Counted from the stretch's first letter, positions 41,485 through 51,105 are shown. The stretch is 57,642 nucleotides of DNA from Coriobacteriia bacterium (GCA_030530145.1 JAUMVN010000003.1:128810-186451); one strand, 5' to 3'. Translations and numbers: made by a program. The notes: generated from the sequence alone by a model not told the origin.

Positions 41485-42030
41485 CTAGAAACTGACCTTC
41501 GGGTTGTCCGCGGCGTCCGCGCCGGCAGAGAAGCCCTGGCGCGGCTGCCGTCCGCCGGCGACAAGGTTGCCCGGGAAGGTCTGGATCGCGTTGTTGTACA
41601 TCATCACGCAGTCGTTGTAGCTCATGCGAGCGTAGCTGAGGCGGTTCTCGGTGTCGGCGAGCTCGCTCTGGAGCTGCTGGAAGTTGGCGCTGGCCTTGAG
41701 GTCGGGGTAGTTCTCGGCCACGGCGAGAAGGCTGTTGACCGCGCCGGTCAGGCGAGCGGCGGCCTGCATCTTGTCCTCGGGCGTCGCGGCCTTCTCCTCG
41801 GCGGCGCGCGCGTCGGTCACAGCTTGGAGGGTCTTCGACTCGTGCGCGGCGTAGCCCTTGACGGTCTCGACGAGGTTGGGGATAAGGTCATGGCGGCGCT
41901 GGAGCTGCGCCTCGATGGTCTGCCAGGCGTTGTCGCACTTGTTCGACGCGCGGACGATGCCGTTGCTGACGGTTATCCAGGCGACGGCGATGACGACGAT
42001 TGCGGCGATGACGATGATGGCGACGGTCAT
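41485..42030 (-). CDS. lemA: LemA family protein
   Basis: A 181-residue protein with one N-terminal membrane helix (TVAIIVIAAIVVIAVAWITVSNG) and the LemA core: NKCDNAWQTIEAQLQRRHDLIPNLVETVKGYAAHESKTL, then LLAVAENYPDLKASANFQQLQSELADTENRLSYARMSYNDCVMMYNNAIQTFPGNLVAG. These motifs are unmistakable. LemA is an outward-facing helical protein of uncertain role. Monocistronic on the minus strand, just downstream of tRNA-Ser on the same strand. Confidence 0.93.
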   Translation of the reverse strand: MTVAIIVIAAIVVIAVAWITVSNGIVRASNKCDNAWQTIEAQLQRRHDLIPNLVETVKGYAAHESKTLQAVTDARAAEEKAATPEDKMQAAARLTGAVNSLLAVAENYPDLKASANFQQLQSELADTENRLSYARMSYNDCVMMYNNAIQTFPGNLVAGGRQPRQGFSAGADAADNPKVSF

Positions 42031-42086
42031 GAGCGGCCCCTTTGGTCCGGGCGCGGTCTCAGATGGCCTGGCCCGCGCAGGTGATA

Positions 42087-42177
42087 TGGCGGAGGAGGAG
42101 GGATTCGAACCCTCGGTACGGGGTTACCGCACGACGGTTTTCAAGACCGCTGCATTCAACCACTCTGCCACTCCTCC
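42087..42177 (-). tRNA. tRNA-Ser (anticodon UGA)
   Basis: On the minus strand the acceptor arm GGAGGAG (42177-42171) pairs with CTCCTCC (42097-42091), followed by discriminator G and an encoded CCA (42089-42087). The anticodon stem-loop CGGTCTTGAAAACCG gives anticodon TGA. A long variable arm (GTGCGGTAACCCCGTAC) and the T-arm GAGGGTTCGAATCCCTC confirm a class II serine tRNA. Confidence 0.97.
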
Positions 42178-42292
42178 GGAGATGCGAGCTTCTTTATATT
42201 AGCGGACGCGGGGGCGTCGCGCGCCGCGGCGTGGGTAAAATGGGCCACATATCCCAACGCGAATCGCACCTCAGAAGAAAGGAACCGACGCC

Positions 42293-43159
42293 TTGAATCG
42301 ACGTCCCTCCAGCCCTGTGCTGAATTTTCTGCTCCTCGCGCTCGGCGCGGCCATTGCCGCTTTCGCCATCGAGGAGTTTCTCGTTCCGAACACGATCCTC
42401 GACGGCGGCGTCATCGGCATCGGCATGATGGTGAGCCACCTGACGGGGGCTCCGCTCGCGGTGTTGACGGTCGTGCTCAACGCGCCGTTCCTCGTGCTCG
42501 GCGGCATGCGGCTGGGCAAGGGCTTCACGGTGAAGGCGGCTTTCTCGATGGCGGTCTTCTCGGCGTGCGTCGCGCTGTTCTCGGGTTGGGCGAACGCCAC
42601 CGACGAGACGCTGCTGGCGGTCTGCTTCGGCGGCGTGCTCCTGGGCCTCGGCGTCGGCATCGTCATCCGTGCGGGCGGCTGCCTGGACGGCACGGAAGCC
42701 GTGGCCATCCTGCTGAGCCGCCGAACGAACCTCGCTGTCGGCGAGATGGTGCTGTGCATGAATGTGGTCATCTACGGGCTCGCCGGCCTGCTGTTCGGCC
42801 TCGACCGCGCCATGTATTCGCTGCTCACGTACTTCATCACCTCGAAGGTGCTCGACATGGTCGAGTCCGAGATGAACCAGGCCAAGGCGGCGCTCATCAT
42901 AACTGACGACGCGGACCAGATCTGCGAGCGCATCTACGACCAGATGGGCCGCACCGTCACTATGATGGACGGCTCCGGCCTGGTCAGCGGACCGAAGAAG
43001 GTGCTCTACTGCGTGATCACCAAGTTCGAGATGCGCGAGCTGCGCGAGATCGTGGACTCGGTCGACGCCTCGGCGTTCGTGACGATTCTCGACGTGTCCG
43101 AGATCATCGGCAACCACATCAAGCAGAACGACGGGCAGCTCGAGGGCGGCGCGCGATGA
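42293..43159 (+). CDS. YitT family membrane protein with C-terminal DUF2179
   Basis: A 288-residue protein from a TTG start after AGAAAGGAACC. About five to six hydrophobic helices (NFLLLALGAAIAAFAIEEFLVPNTILDGGVIGIGMMVSHLTG through YSLLTYFITSKVLDMVE) are followed by a cytoplasmic DUF2179 domain (KAALIITDDADQICERIYDQMGRTVTMMDGSG ... VLYCVITKFEMRELREIVDSVDASAFVTILDVSEIIGNH). This is the standard YitT/YpjC architecture. Function not established. It overlaps tadA by 4 bp. Confidence 0.9.
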   Translation: MNRRPSSPVLNFLLLALGAAIAAFAIEEFLVPNTILDGGVIGIGMMVSHLTGAPLAVLTVVLNAPFLVLGGMRLGKGFTVKAAFSMAVFSACVALFSGWANATDETLLAVCFGGVLLGLGVGIVIRAGGCLDGTEAVAILLSRRTNLAVGEMVLCMNVVIYGLAGLLFGLDRAMYSLLTYFITSKVLDMVESEMNQAKAALIITDDADQICERIYDQMGRTVTMMDGSGLVSGPKKVLYCVITKFEMRELREIVDSVDASAFVTILDVSEIIGNHIKQNDGQLEGGAR

Positions 43160-43644
43160 GCGACGACGAGCGGTTCATGCGCGAGGCGCTCGAGGAGGCC
43201 CGTCTTGCCGCGGGGGAAGGGGAGGTGCCCATTGGCGCTGTCGTGGTCTGTGACGGCGAGGTGGTGGCGCGCGCCCATAACCGCCGGGAGACCGATCTGG
43301 ACCCCTCGGCGCATGCGGAGTTCTCGGCCATGGTCGCGGCCTCGCGCGCGCTCGGCCGCTGGCGGCTCTCCGGCTGCACGGTCTACGTGACGCTCGAGCC
43401 GTGCCTTATGTGCGCGGGCCTCATGGTCAACGCGCGCATCGACCGCTGCGTGTACGGCGCGGCCGACCCCAAGGGCGGCGCGCTCGGTACGCTCTACGAC
43501 GTGAGCCACGACGCGCGTCTCAACCATGAGTTCGAGGTCGAGGCCGGGGTGCTCGCCGATGAGGCGGCGGGGCAGCTGCGGGACTTCTTCCGGGCGCGGC
43601 GCGCGCGGGCGAAGGAGGCCAAGCGCGCCGCGGCGGAGGCTTAA
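43156..43644 (+). CDS. tadA: tRNA-specific adenosine deaminase TadA
   Basis: A 162-residue zinc deaminase making inosine at the wobble position of tRNA-Arg(ACG). The catalytic HAE is in SAHAEFSAM and the other zinc ligands in LEPCLMCAGLMVNARI; GEVPIGAVVV and VYGAADPKGGALGTLYDV are family motifs. ATG overlaps the YitT stop (ATGA). A basic C-terminal helix rich in Ala/Arg/Lys ends the protein. Sits near tRNA-Ser only by chance. Confidence 0.94.
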   Translation: MSDDERFMREALEEARLAAGEGEVPIGAVVVCDGEVVARAHNRRETDLDPSAHAEFSAMVAASRALGRWRLSGCTVYVTLEPCLMCAGLMVNARIDRCVYGAADPKGGALGTLYDVSHDARLNHEFEVEAGVLADEAAGQLRDFFRARRARAKEAKRAAAEA

Positions 43645-43676
43645 GACCCCTGAAAGTGGGGTTCACGGAAGTTCTG

Positions 43677-43808
43677 CCCGACTTTTCCCGCATTAAAATT
43701 GGATTTGCTGAGTAGACCGGCCGTCCTAGAGCTCAGTTATCTGCGGAAACGTAACAAAAAGCGCTCCCTCTACTGAGGGAGCGCAATTTTAAAACGGGAA
43801 AAGTCGGG
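43677..43808. repeat. Long inverted repeat enclosing a terminator, between tadA and lactate permease
   Basis: Arms 43677-43701 and 43784-43808 are complementary at 23 of 25 positions (CCCGACTTTTCCCG at the base). Inside, 43761-43784 is a perfect 10-bp hairpin GCGCTCCCTC-TACT-GAGGGAGCGC, with AAAAA to its left (43756-43760), i.e. a T-run on the minus strand. The inner hairpin is a good terminator for the minus-strand lactate permease; the outer repeat is unexplained. Confidence 0.8.
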
Positions 43809-43831
43809 TAGGTTTTGCTTGGGGGCCTGTT

Positions 43832-45385
43832 TTAGCCCAGAACGAGGGTGCCGACGTAGACCAGGACGGCCATCGCGGCGGCGAAGCCGAAGGCGTACTT
43901 GGCGATCTGGCCCAGGATCTCGCCGTCTTTGCCGGCGAGGCCGCAGGCAGCGCAACCGATGGCGATATTCTGCGGGCTGATCATCTTGCCGGCGGAGGTG
44001 CCCAGGGAGTTGGCGGCCACGAGCCACATCGGGTCGTCGCCGAGGGTCTCGGCGGCGTGGAGCTGGACGTTTCCGAAGAGGACCTCGCTCGAGGTGCCGG
44101 AGCCGGTCACGAAGGTGCCGAGGGCGCCGAGCAGCGGGGCCACCAGCGGATAGAACCCGCCGAGAAGCGCGACGAAGAAGGCCGCGATGCTCGCGATCAT
44201 GCCCGAGTAGCCCATGATCTTGGCCACGGCGAGGACGCCGAGCATGGTAAGGACGGTCTTCGACATCTGGGCGCAGGTGTCCTTTAGGACGCCGAGCATC
44301 TCGCGGACGCTGCAGCCCTGGATCACACCGCCGATGATGCCGCAGATCATGATGAGGATGCCCGGGGTGTCGATCCAAACAAAGGTGAGGGTCGCGGTCG
44401 GGTCGCCCTGGTAGATGTTCAGCGTGGTCGAGATCGAGGAAAGCGGGCCGTAGATGGCGGGGAAGAGCTTGCTCGTGACCAGGAGCAGGATGAAGATCAG
44501 AATGAACGGCGACCAGGCGAGGATGATCTGCAGCACGGGCGCGCCGAAGCCCTCGGTGTGCTGCGCGTTGGCGAGGCGGTACTCCTCGGGGACATCGTTG
44601 CCGCGCGTGGCGACGGCGAACGCGAAGACGGCGAAGAGCGAGACGACGGAACCCACGACCACGGCGAGGTTCGGGCCGATGAACATGGCGCCGGCGAGCT
44701 CGGCCGCGGCGAGGGAGACGCCGGCGACGAGGGTGATGGGCAGCACGCCCTTGAGGCCCTTGGGGCCGCCGCCGACGAGCATGACCATGAGGATCGGGCA
44801 GGCGACGATGAAGGGGATGGCCTGGATGGTCTGGGTCGTCGCGAGCGAGATCGGGTCCATGGAGGTGATGGAGGCGAGCGTGGTCGTCGGGATGCCGATG
44901 GAGCCGAACATGGTCGGCACGGAGTTGGCGATCAGACAGGCGAGAATGGCCTCGATGGGCGCGACGCCCACGGCCACGAGCATGGACGCGGGGATGGCAA
45001 CGGCGGTGCCGAAGCCGGCCATGCCCTCGAGGAAGGCGCCGAAGCACCAGCCGATGAGGAGCACGAGCACGCGCTTGTCGGCAGAGACGGAGCAGAGCAT
45101 GGCCTTGATCGTCTCGATGCCGGCGGTGTGCACGGTCACGTTGTAGGTGAAGACGGCGGCGATGATGACGAGGGAGATGGGCCACAGCGCCATCGCGAAG
45201 CCCTCGAGCGCGGCAGTCGCGATGTTGACGGCGGTCATCTGCCAGCCGATGGCCGCGACCACGATCGCGACGGCGAGCGCGCCGAGGCTCGCCTTCCAAG
45301 CCTCAATGTGTAGGCCGCAGAGGGCGATGACCAACCAGATGATGGGGGTGAGGGCCAGAACGAACATTCCAAACAAGCCGAGCAC
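43832..45385 (-). CDS. lctP: L-lactate permease (LctP family)
   Basis: A 517-residue polytopic transporter. Family motifs include IIWLVIALCGLHIEAWKAS, LIGWCFGAFLEGMAGFGTAVAIPASMLVAVGVAP, ACLIANSVPTMFGSIGIPTTTLA and SGTSSEVLFGNVQLHAAETLG near the end. About 13-14 hydrophobic helices. It moves L-lactate (and glycolate) with protons. It is monocistronic; no lactate dehydrogenase operon is adjacent, but a hydroxyacid dehydrogenase gene lies 15 kb upstream. Lactate export or uptake fits a gut fermenter. Confidence 0.94.
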   Translation of the reverse strand: MLGLFGMFVLALTPIIWLVIALCGLHIEAWKASLGALAVAIVVAAIGWQMTAVNIATAALEGFAMALWPISLVIIAAVFTYNVTVHTAGIETIKAMLCSVSADKRVLVLLIGWCFGAFLEGMAGFGTAVAIPASMLVAVGVAPIEAILACLIANSVPTMFGSIGIPTTTLASITSMDPISLATTQTIQAIPFIVACPILMVMLVGGGPKGLKGVLPITLVAGVSLAAAELAGAMFIGPNLAVVVGSVVSLFAVFAFAVATRGNDVPEEYRLANAQHTEGFGAPVLQIILAWSPFILIFILLLVTSKLFPAIYGPLSSISTTLNIYQGDPTATLTFVWIDTPGILIMICGIIGGVIQGCSVREMLGVLKDTCAQMSKTVLTMLGVLAVAKIMGYSGMIASIAAFFVALLGGFYPLVAPLLGALGTFVTGSGTSSEVLFGNVQLHAAETLGDDPMWLVAANSLGTSAGKMISPQNIAIGCAACGLAGKDGEILGQIAKYAFGFAAAMAVLVYVGTLVLG

Positions 45386-45504
45386 GGGCTTCTCCCTTCG
45401 TCAGGGACGAGTGATGTGGTATGCCGTTCACCGATATTATCACGCCGTTTGCGGGTATAAGGCGCTGTTCTGAAATTCGAAACGCGTGTTGTGGAACCGA
45501 TTCC

Positions 45505-45555
45505 AGAAAATAAGAAAGACGCTGGTGAGAGGTAACGTTCACCCTCACCAGCGTC
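45505..45555 (-). terminator. Terminator of rlmI (minus strand)
   Basis: Perfect 12-bp stem GACGCTGGTGAG / CTCACCAGCGTC (45518-45529 with 45544-45555); reading the minus strand it is followed by TTTCTTATTTTC. Confidence 0.85.
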
Positions 45556-45599
45556 TTGTCAAGCCTGCGGCGCGGCGGTCCGCGCCGCCGTGTCTGGGC

Positions 45600-46868
45600 C
45601 TACACTACCTGGAAGATAAAAAAGTCAAGGTAATGGCTCTCGGGAACGCCCCAGAGAATGGGGTGGTCCGGCGCCTGCTGGCGCTCCTCGACTTGCTTGA
45701 GCTGCACGTTGGCCTGGTGCGCGGCGTCCGCGACGGCCTCGGCGAGCAGGTCGCGCGTCATGAAGTGGCTGCAGCTGCACGTGGCCAGGTACCCGCCGCG
45801 CGGCAAGAGGCGCATGGCCTCGTAGTTGATCTGGCGGTAGCCCTTGGCGGCGTGCTTGACGGTGCCGCGGCTCTTCGTGAAGGCCGGCGGGTCGAGGACG
45901 ATGAGGTCGTACGGGCCGCCCTCCTTGCGCAGACGGCCGCGGTCGCGCCGGAGCTCGGGCAGGTACTCGAGCACGTTCGCGCAGGTAAAGTCCATGCGCC
46001 CGTCGAGCCCGTTCAGGCGCGCGTTCTGTGCGGCGAGGTCGAGGGCGGTCTGGCTCACATCGACGCAGCGCACGAACTCGGCATCGCCCGCCGCGGCGTT
46101 CAAGCCGAACGGCCCCACGTGGCAGAAGCAGTCGAGCACGCGGCGCCCGCCCGCGATCTGGCGCACGGCGCGTCGGTTGTACTTCTGGTCCAGGAAGAAG
46201 CCCGTCTTCTGGCTGTTCTCGATGTCGAGGTCGAAGGTGAGGCCGTTCTCGACGACTTTGATGCGCGGCGCCGCGGGAACCTCGGCGCCCTCGCCGTCCC
46301 ACCAACCCTTGTACTGGGGCAGGCCCTCCTTCGCGCGGCTCGGCGAGTCGTTGCGCTCATAGATTGCGGTCACGTTCTGGCCGTCCGCCTGCAGCGCCTG
46401 GAGCAGCAGCGGGTAGATCACGGGGCGCAGCAGCTCCATGCCGACGGTGCCCACCTGCGTGACCAGCACGTTCTCGTAGCGGTCCACAATGAGTCCCGGC
46501 ATCTGGTCGGCCTCGGAGAAGACCACGCGGCACGCGTTCGTGTCGGGCTCGCACCCGGGAAGCGCCCGGCCGCCCATGGCGACCTTGCGGTGGTTCCACG
46601 CGTACGCGACGCGCCTGCCCCAAAACGCCTCGTCAACGCGGTCGTTCGCGTTGCGCGTGACGATGCGCACCCGGATCTTTGACTCCTTGGAAAGAAGCCC
46701 CGCGCCCTGCCAGGTGCCGTTCTCCTCGAAGACGTCGACGACGGAGCCGTTCTCGGCCGCCTCGGCATCGAGCACCTCGCCCTCGAAGACCCACGGGTGT
46801 CCCGCCTTGAGCGAGCGCGCCGCCTTGCGCGTGACGACGACCTTCGGGTAGGGGCGTGCCTGCTTCAT
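45600..46868 (-). CDS. rlmI: 23S rRNA (cytosine-C5) methyltransferase, RlmI-like
   Basis: A 422-residue class I SAM methyltransferase. MKQARPYPKVVVTRKAARSLKAGHPWVFEGEVLD is the N-terminal PUA domain; start 46868 follows AGAAAGGCGCTGGA. A central EEHEC-like domain is followed by the Rossmann domain with VLDCFCHVGPFGLNAAAG and the catalytic YDLIVLDPPAFTKSRG, then YLATCSCSHFMT with conserved Cys. RlmI methylates C1962 of 23S rRNA in E. coli; the same role is inferred. Lies 86 bp downstream of the DEAD-box gene on the same strand. Confidence 0.9.
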   Translation of the reverse strand: MKQARPYPKVVVTRKAARSLKAGHPWVFEGEVLDAEAAENGSVVDVFEENGTWQGAGLLSKESKIRVRIVTRNANDRVDEAFWGRRVAYAWNHRKVAMGGRALPGCEPDTNACRVVFSEADQMPGLIVDRYENVLVTQVGTVGMELLRPVIYPLLLQALQADGQNVTAIYERNDSPSRAKEGLPQYKGWWDGEGAEVPAAPRIKVVENGLTFDLDIENSQKTGFFLDQKYNRRAVRQIAGGRRVLDCFCHVGPFGLNAAAGDAEFVRCVDVSQTALDLAAQNARLNGLDGRMDFTCANVLEYLPELRRDRGRLRKEGGPYDLIVLDPPAFTKSRGTVKHAAKGYRQINYEAMRLLPRGGYLATCSCSHFMTRDLLAEAVADAAHQANVQLKQVEERQQAPDHPILWGVPESHYLDFFIFQVV

Positions 46869-46954
46869 TCCAGCGCCTTTCTCCATAAATATAGGGACAA
46901 CGCCGGACCGGCCGCGCGCCGACGGCGCAACGGGCGGCGCTGTCCCCGCTGATC

Positions 46955-48217
46955 CTAGTAGTGCCTGCCGTAGCGCCCGCCGGAGATGCCGCGGCCGCGG
47001 GAGCGCGAGCCGGAGAACATCGTGCGGGTGGGCTTCTTCGTGCTGCGGCCCTCCTGCGGGATGATGCGCCCGGCGTCGTAGCTAAAGCCCTCGAGGTCCC
47101 AGGTCGGCACGAGCTTCTTGGTAAAGTACTCGATCTCGCGCAGGGGGCTGATCTCGTCGGGGGCGACGAAGGTGTAGGCGTGGCCCGTGGCACCCGCGCG
47201 GCCGGTGCGGCCGATGCGGTGCACGTAGTCCTCGGGGTCCATGGGCACGTCGAAGTTGACGACGGCGTCGATGCCCGAGACGTCGATGCCGCGGCTCATG
47301 ACGTCGGTGGCCACGAGCACCTGGACCTTGCCCTCGCGGAACTTCTCGAGCGCCTTCTCGCGAGCCTTCTGCGGGCGGTCTGCGTGCATGACGTCTACCT
47401 TGACCTGCGCGTTCTTGAGCATCTTGCTCACGTCGTCCACGCGGTGCTTCGTGCGGCAGAAGACGAGCACGCGCTCGGGCTTCTCGCCCGCGGCGCCGCC
47501 GGTGGCAAGAAGCGCGCGCAAAAGCTCCGGCTTCTGGGCCTGCGTGACCGGGCAGAGGTGCTCGTCGACGGTGTCGGCCGTCTCGCCCACGCGGGCGATC
47601 TCGACCGTCACGGGGTCGGTGAGCAGCGCGTCGATGGTCGACTTGATCGACGGCGGGATGGTCGCCGAGAAGAGCAGCGTCTGGTGCGCGTCCGGCAGCG
47701 CGTGCATGATGCGGCGGACGCTCGGCCAGAAGCCCATGTCGAGCATGCGGTCCGCCTCGTCGAGCACGAGCGTCTGCACGTTGGCGAGGCTCACGTGGTT
47801 GTGCTCCATGAGGTCGAGGAGGCGCCCCGGCGTGGCGACGAGAAGGTCGCAGCCCTGCTCGAGCTGCTCGATCTGCTTCTCGAAGCGGGCGCCGCCCATG
47901 ACGATGACCGCGCGCTGGCCGGTCTTCTCGCAGACGACGCTCACGACCTTGTCGATCTGCGCGGCGAGCTCGCGCGTCGGCGTGACGACGAGGGCGTGCG
48001 GGCCCTTGCCCTCGGCGCCGGTGATGACCTGCAGCGTGGGCAGGCCGAACGCGGCGGTCTTGCCCGTGCCGGTCTGCGCGGAGGCGACGACGTCGCGCCC
48101 GGCGAGGACCTCGGGGATGGCACCGGCCTGCACCGGCGTGGGGGTGGAAAAGCCGAGGGCGTCTACCCCGGCCAGGATCTGCTCGTTTAGCCCGAGCTCG
48201 GCAAATGTGGTAGTCAT
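46955..48217 (-). CDS. DEAD-box RNA helicase (RhlE-like)
   Basis: A 420-residue superfamily 2 RNA helicase. Q-motif FAELGLNEQILAGVDALGFSTPTPVQAGAIP, motif I AQTGTGKT, Ia PTRELAAQI, II VLDEADRMLDMGFWP, III LLFSATIP, IV VLVFCRTKH, V VATDVMSRGIDVSG and VI HRIGRTGRAG are all intact. The short C-terminal tail is Arg/Gly-rich (FSGSRSRGRGISGGRYGRHY), typical of an RNA-binding extension. Likely acts in ribosome assembly or mRNA decay. Followed by the rRNA methyltransferase RlmI. Confidence 0.94.
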   Translation of the reverse strand: MTTTFAELGLNEQILAGVDALGFSTPTPVQAGAIPEVLAGRDVVASAQTGTGKTAAFGLPTLQVITGAEGKGPHALVVTPTRELAAQIDKVVSVVCEKTGQRAVIVMGGARFEKQIEQLEQGCDLLVATPGRLLDLMEHNHVSLANVQTLVLDEADRMLDMGFWPSVRRIMHALPDAHQTLLFSATIPPSIKSTIDALLTDPVTVEIARVGETADTVDEHLCPVTQAQKPELLRALLATGGAAGEKPERVLVFCRTKHRVDDVSKMLKNAQVKVDVMHADRPQKAREKALEKFREGKVQVLVATDVMSRGIDVSGIDAVVNFDVPMDPEDYVHRIGRTGRAGATGHAYTFVAPDEISPLREIEYFTKKLVPTWDLEGFSYDAGRIIPQEGRSTKKPTRTMFSGSRSRGRGISGGRYGRHY

Positions 48218-48230
48218 GCCTGCAAGTATG

Positions 48231-48270
48231 CACCAAAACGCCCCGTCTCTGCACGCAGGGACGGGGCGTT
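48231..48270 (-). terminator. Terminator of the metNIQ operon (minus strand)
   Basis: Stem AACGCCCCGTC / GACGGGGCGTT (48237-48247 with 48260-48270); on the minus strand it ends in TTTTGG. It lies about 110 bp beyond the metQ stop and next to the DEAD-box start, so it may also overlap that gene's leader. Confidence 0.7.
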
Positions 48271-48379
48271 GGTTGAAACTCTATGGCGCGGAGAAGGGCG
48301 CGCCGGCCCGGCGGGTCGCGATCGAGTCGCCGTTCGCGTGCCGTCGGGGCCTTCGGCCCGCGGCGCTTCTTGCCAGGGC

Positions 48380-49240
48380 CTAGAACACCGGGATGACGGA
48401 GCCCTTGTACTCGGACTCGATGAAGTCTTCGGCGGTCTGGCTGGTCAGGGCCTTGATAAGGGCCCGGGTCTTCTCGTTGTCCTCGTCGCCCTTGCGCACG
48501 GCGATGATGTTCGCGTAGGTCTGGGCAGCCTCGGAGTCGGCGGCCTCGGAAGCGAGGGTCGCGGAGGTGTCGAGGCCGGCGGAAAGCGCGTAGTTGCCGT
48601 TGATGATCGCGAAGTCGACGTCCTCGAGCGAGCGGGCGACGGCAGCGGCCTCGACCTCGACGAGCTCGATGTTGTGGGGGTTGGACTCGATGTCGTTGGC
48701 GGTCGCCTCGAGGCCGGCGCCGTCCTTAAGGGTGATCACGCCCTGGTCCTGGAGCAGCAGGAGCGCGCGGGCCTCGTTGGTGGCGTCGGAGGGCACGGCG
48801 ATCTTGGCGCCGTCGGGGACGTTCTTGATGTCGGAGCTCTTGCCGGCGTAGATGCCCATCGGCTCGAAGTGGATCGCGTACGCGCTCACGAGGTCGGTGC
48901 CGTTCTCCTCGTTGTAGTTCTCGAGGTAAGGGGCGTGCTGGAAGTAGTTGGCGTCGAGGTCGCCGTCGGCGAGGGCGACGTTGGGCTGGATGTAGTCGTT
49001 GTACTCGACGACCTTGAGCTCGTAGCCCTCGGCCTTGAGTTCGTCGGCCACGGCGTTCAGGATCTCGGCGTGGGGGGAGGGCGAGGCGCCGACGGTGATC
49101 ACGTTGTCGGAGGCGGCGGAGGTGTCGGAGCTCGCGGAGCTGCTCGACGCGGAGCTGCCGCCGCAGGCGACGAGGCTGAGGGCGAGGGCGCCGCTGGCAA
49201 GGATGCCGGCGGCCGGCTTGATGAAGTTCTTGATGGACAT
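48380..49240 (-). CDS. metQ: Methionine ABC transporter substrate-binding lipoprotein MetQ
   Basis: A 286-residue lipoprotein. Start MSIKNFIKPAAGILASGALALSLVACGG at 49240 follows AAAGGAACCG; the 25-codon upstream extension is rejected. The lipobox is LVAC with Cys near residue 25, then a serine-rich linker and the NlpA domain: VGASPSPHAEILNAVADELKAEGYELKVVEYNDYIQPNVALADGDLDANYFQHAPYL is diagnostic. It captures methionine outside the membrane for MetNI. Third gene of metN-metI-metQ. Confidence 0.95.
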   Translation of the reverse strand: MSIKNFIKPAAGILASGALALSLVACGGSSASSSSASSDTSAASDNVITVGASPSPHAEILNAVADELKAEGYELKVVEYNDYIQPNVALADGDLDANYFQHAPYLENYNEENGTDLVSAYAIHFEPMGIYAGKSSDIKNVPDGAKIAVPSDATNEARALLLLQDQGVITLKDGAGLEATANDIESNPHNIELVEVEAAAVARSLEDVDFAIINGNYALSAGLDTSATLASEAADSEAAQTYANIIAVRKGDEDNEKTRALIKALTSQTAEDFIESEYKGSVIPVF

Positions 49241-49373
49241 AACGGTTCCTTTCAAAGATTGCTGGGCCTCTTCCCAAAGGCAAATCGGCATATGAGTGGC
49301 CAGGGGGTCTGGCATGGCTCCAAATAAAGGTGTGATGGCGCCGCCGGTCGGGCGGCAAACTTGTGTCTATGCG

Positions 49374-50050
49374 CTAGGAGCGCATTCGCTTGTCGCAACC
49401 GCGGACGAGCAGGTTGCAGAGCGTCTGGATGACCTGCACCATGATCACGAGGATGATCACGGTGGCAATCATGACGTCGTCCTGGTAGCGCTGGTAGCCG
49501 TAGCGGATGGCGATGTCGCCCAGGCCGCCCGCGCCGACCGTGCCGGCCATCGCGGTGTAGCCGAGGATGGTGATGATCACGATCGGCAGGCCGCGGAGCA
49601 GGGAGGGCAGGCCCTCGCGCAGGTAGACCTTGAGGATGATCTCCCAGGTAGAGGCGCCCATGGAGGTGGCGGCCTCGATGAGGCCGCGGTCGACCTCGGC
49701 CTCGCTCGACTCGACCATGCGGGCCACGAAGGGCGCTGCCGAGACGATCAGCGGGAAGACCGCGGCGGGGACGCCGAGGGTGGTGCCCACGACGGCGCGG
49801 GTGACGGGGATCAGGAAGAGCAGCAGGATGATGAACGGCAGCGAGCGCGCCATGTTCACCAGCCAGCCGATGACGGAGTAGGCGACGCGGTTGGGGCGCA
49901 GGCCGTCCGGCGCGACCACGGTGAGCAGCGTGCCGAGCACGATGCCGATGACGTAGGCCCCGAGCGTGGAGGCGAGCACCATGACCGTGGTGTCGACCGT
50001 TCCCTGGGCAAGAAGCGCGCCGTACTTCTCGATGAATGCGGAAAGATCCA

Positions 50051-50051
<1 letters not shown>
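49374..50051 (-). CDS. metI: Methionine ABC transporter permease MetI
   Basis: A 225-residue permease with five hydrophobic helices. It contains GTVDTTVMVLASTLGAYVIGIVLGTLL, RSLPFIILLLFLIPVTRAVVGTTLG, the EAA loop ESSEAEVDRGLIEAATSMGASTWEIILKVYLREGLPSLLRGLPIV and TAMAGTVGAGGLGDIAIRYGYQRY, the last a MetI hallmark. The start overlaps the metN stop by one base (TAATG). It forms the membrane channel for methionine import. Confidence 0.95.
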
Positions 50052-50809
<758 letters not shown>

Positions 50810-50819
50810 AGCGTTGAAG

Positions 50820-50825
50820 AGTCTA
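50820..50825 (-). promoter_or_regulatory. Possible -10 of a near-leaderless metN transcript
   Basis: Minus strand TAGACT ends 10 nt before the metN ATG. No clear -35 is seen. The placement would start the mRNA at or within a few bases of the start codon. Confidence 0.35.
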
Positions 50826-50859
50826 GCAGCCTGTTTTAAGGATTCGGGCGCGATGCTTA

Positions 50860-50888
50860 GAGCGATATTCGATGGGTGGCTATCGCTC
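50860..50888. promoter_or_regulatory. Inverted repeat in the metN-metA divergent region
   Basis: GAGCGATA (50860-50867) and TATCGCTC (50881-50888) are perfect inverted repeats 13 nt apart; another GCGATA follows at 50892-50897. A plausible operator for a methionine regulator near the metN promoter. The remaining 50898-51000 stretch holds no gene. Confidence 0.4.
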
Positions 50889-51006
50889 AGGGCGATACCT
50901 GGGTTGACGTGGGACGATATACGGCCCCGGAGCGCGCCCTCGCCGCGCCCGTCTTGCCGCCGCCCGACTTCGCCGACGGCTTCGACGGGCTTCTTGCCAG
51001 CGTTGC

Positions 51007-51012
51007 TATACT
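51007..51012 (+). promoter_or_regulatory. Possible -10 hexamer for the metA leader transcript
   Basis: TATACT, four to five of six consensus bases, placed so that transcription would start near 51019-51020, about 33 nt before the leader-peptide ATG. No convincing -35 at 17 bp. Confidence 0.45.
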
Positions 51013-51051
51013 GGTTCGCATCTAGTCGCGATTACCCGAGGGGAGAAGCAT

Positions 51052-51105
51052 ATGTGCGCAGCCGCCGCTCTCCCCATGCTGATGCGAATGCGGGGGCACT
51101 GCTGA
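51052..51105 (+). CDS. Methionine-rich leader peptide of metA
   Basis: A 17-codon ORF, MCAAAALPMLMRMRGHC, preceded by a strong GAGGGGAG ribosome site with 6-nt spacing. Four of 17 codons are Met: the start, then 51076-51078, 51082-51084 and 51088-51090, three within five codons. Its stop (TGA, 51103-51105) overlaps the 5' arm of the terminator hairpin that follows. Size, codon content and position match amino-acid attenuator leader peptides. Too short for routine gene calling. Function is inferred, not shown. Confidence 0.7.
   Translation: MCAAAALPMLMRMRGHC

Noticed and set aside
50872-50888. T-box-like GGGTGG-TATCGC sequence upstream of metA
   Set aside because: It matches the T-box motif poorly after GGGTGG, lies before the likely metA promoter, and is part of an inverted repeat; no specifier stem or adjoining terminator was seen.
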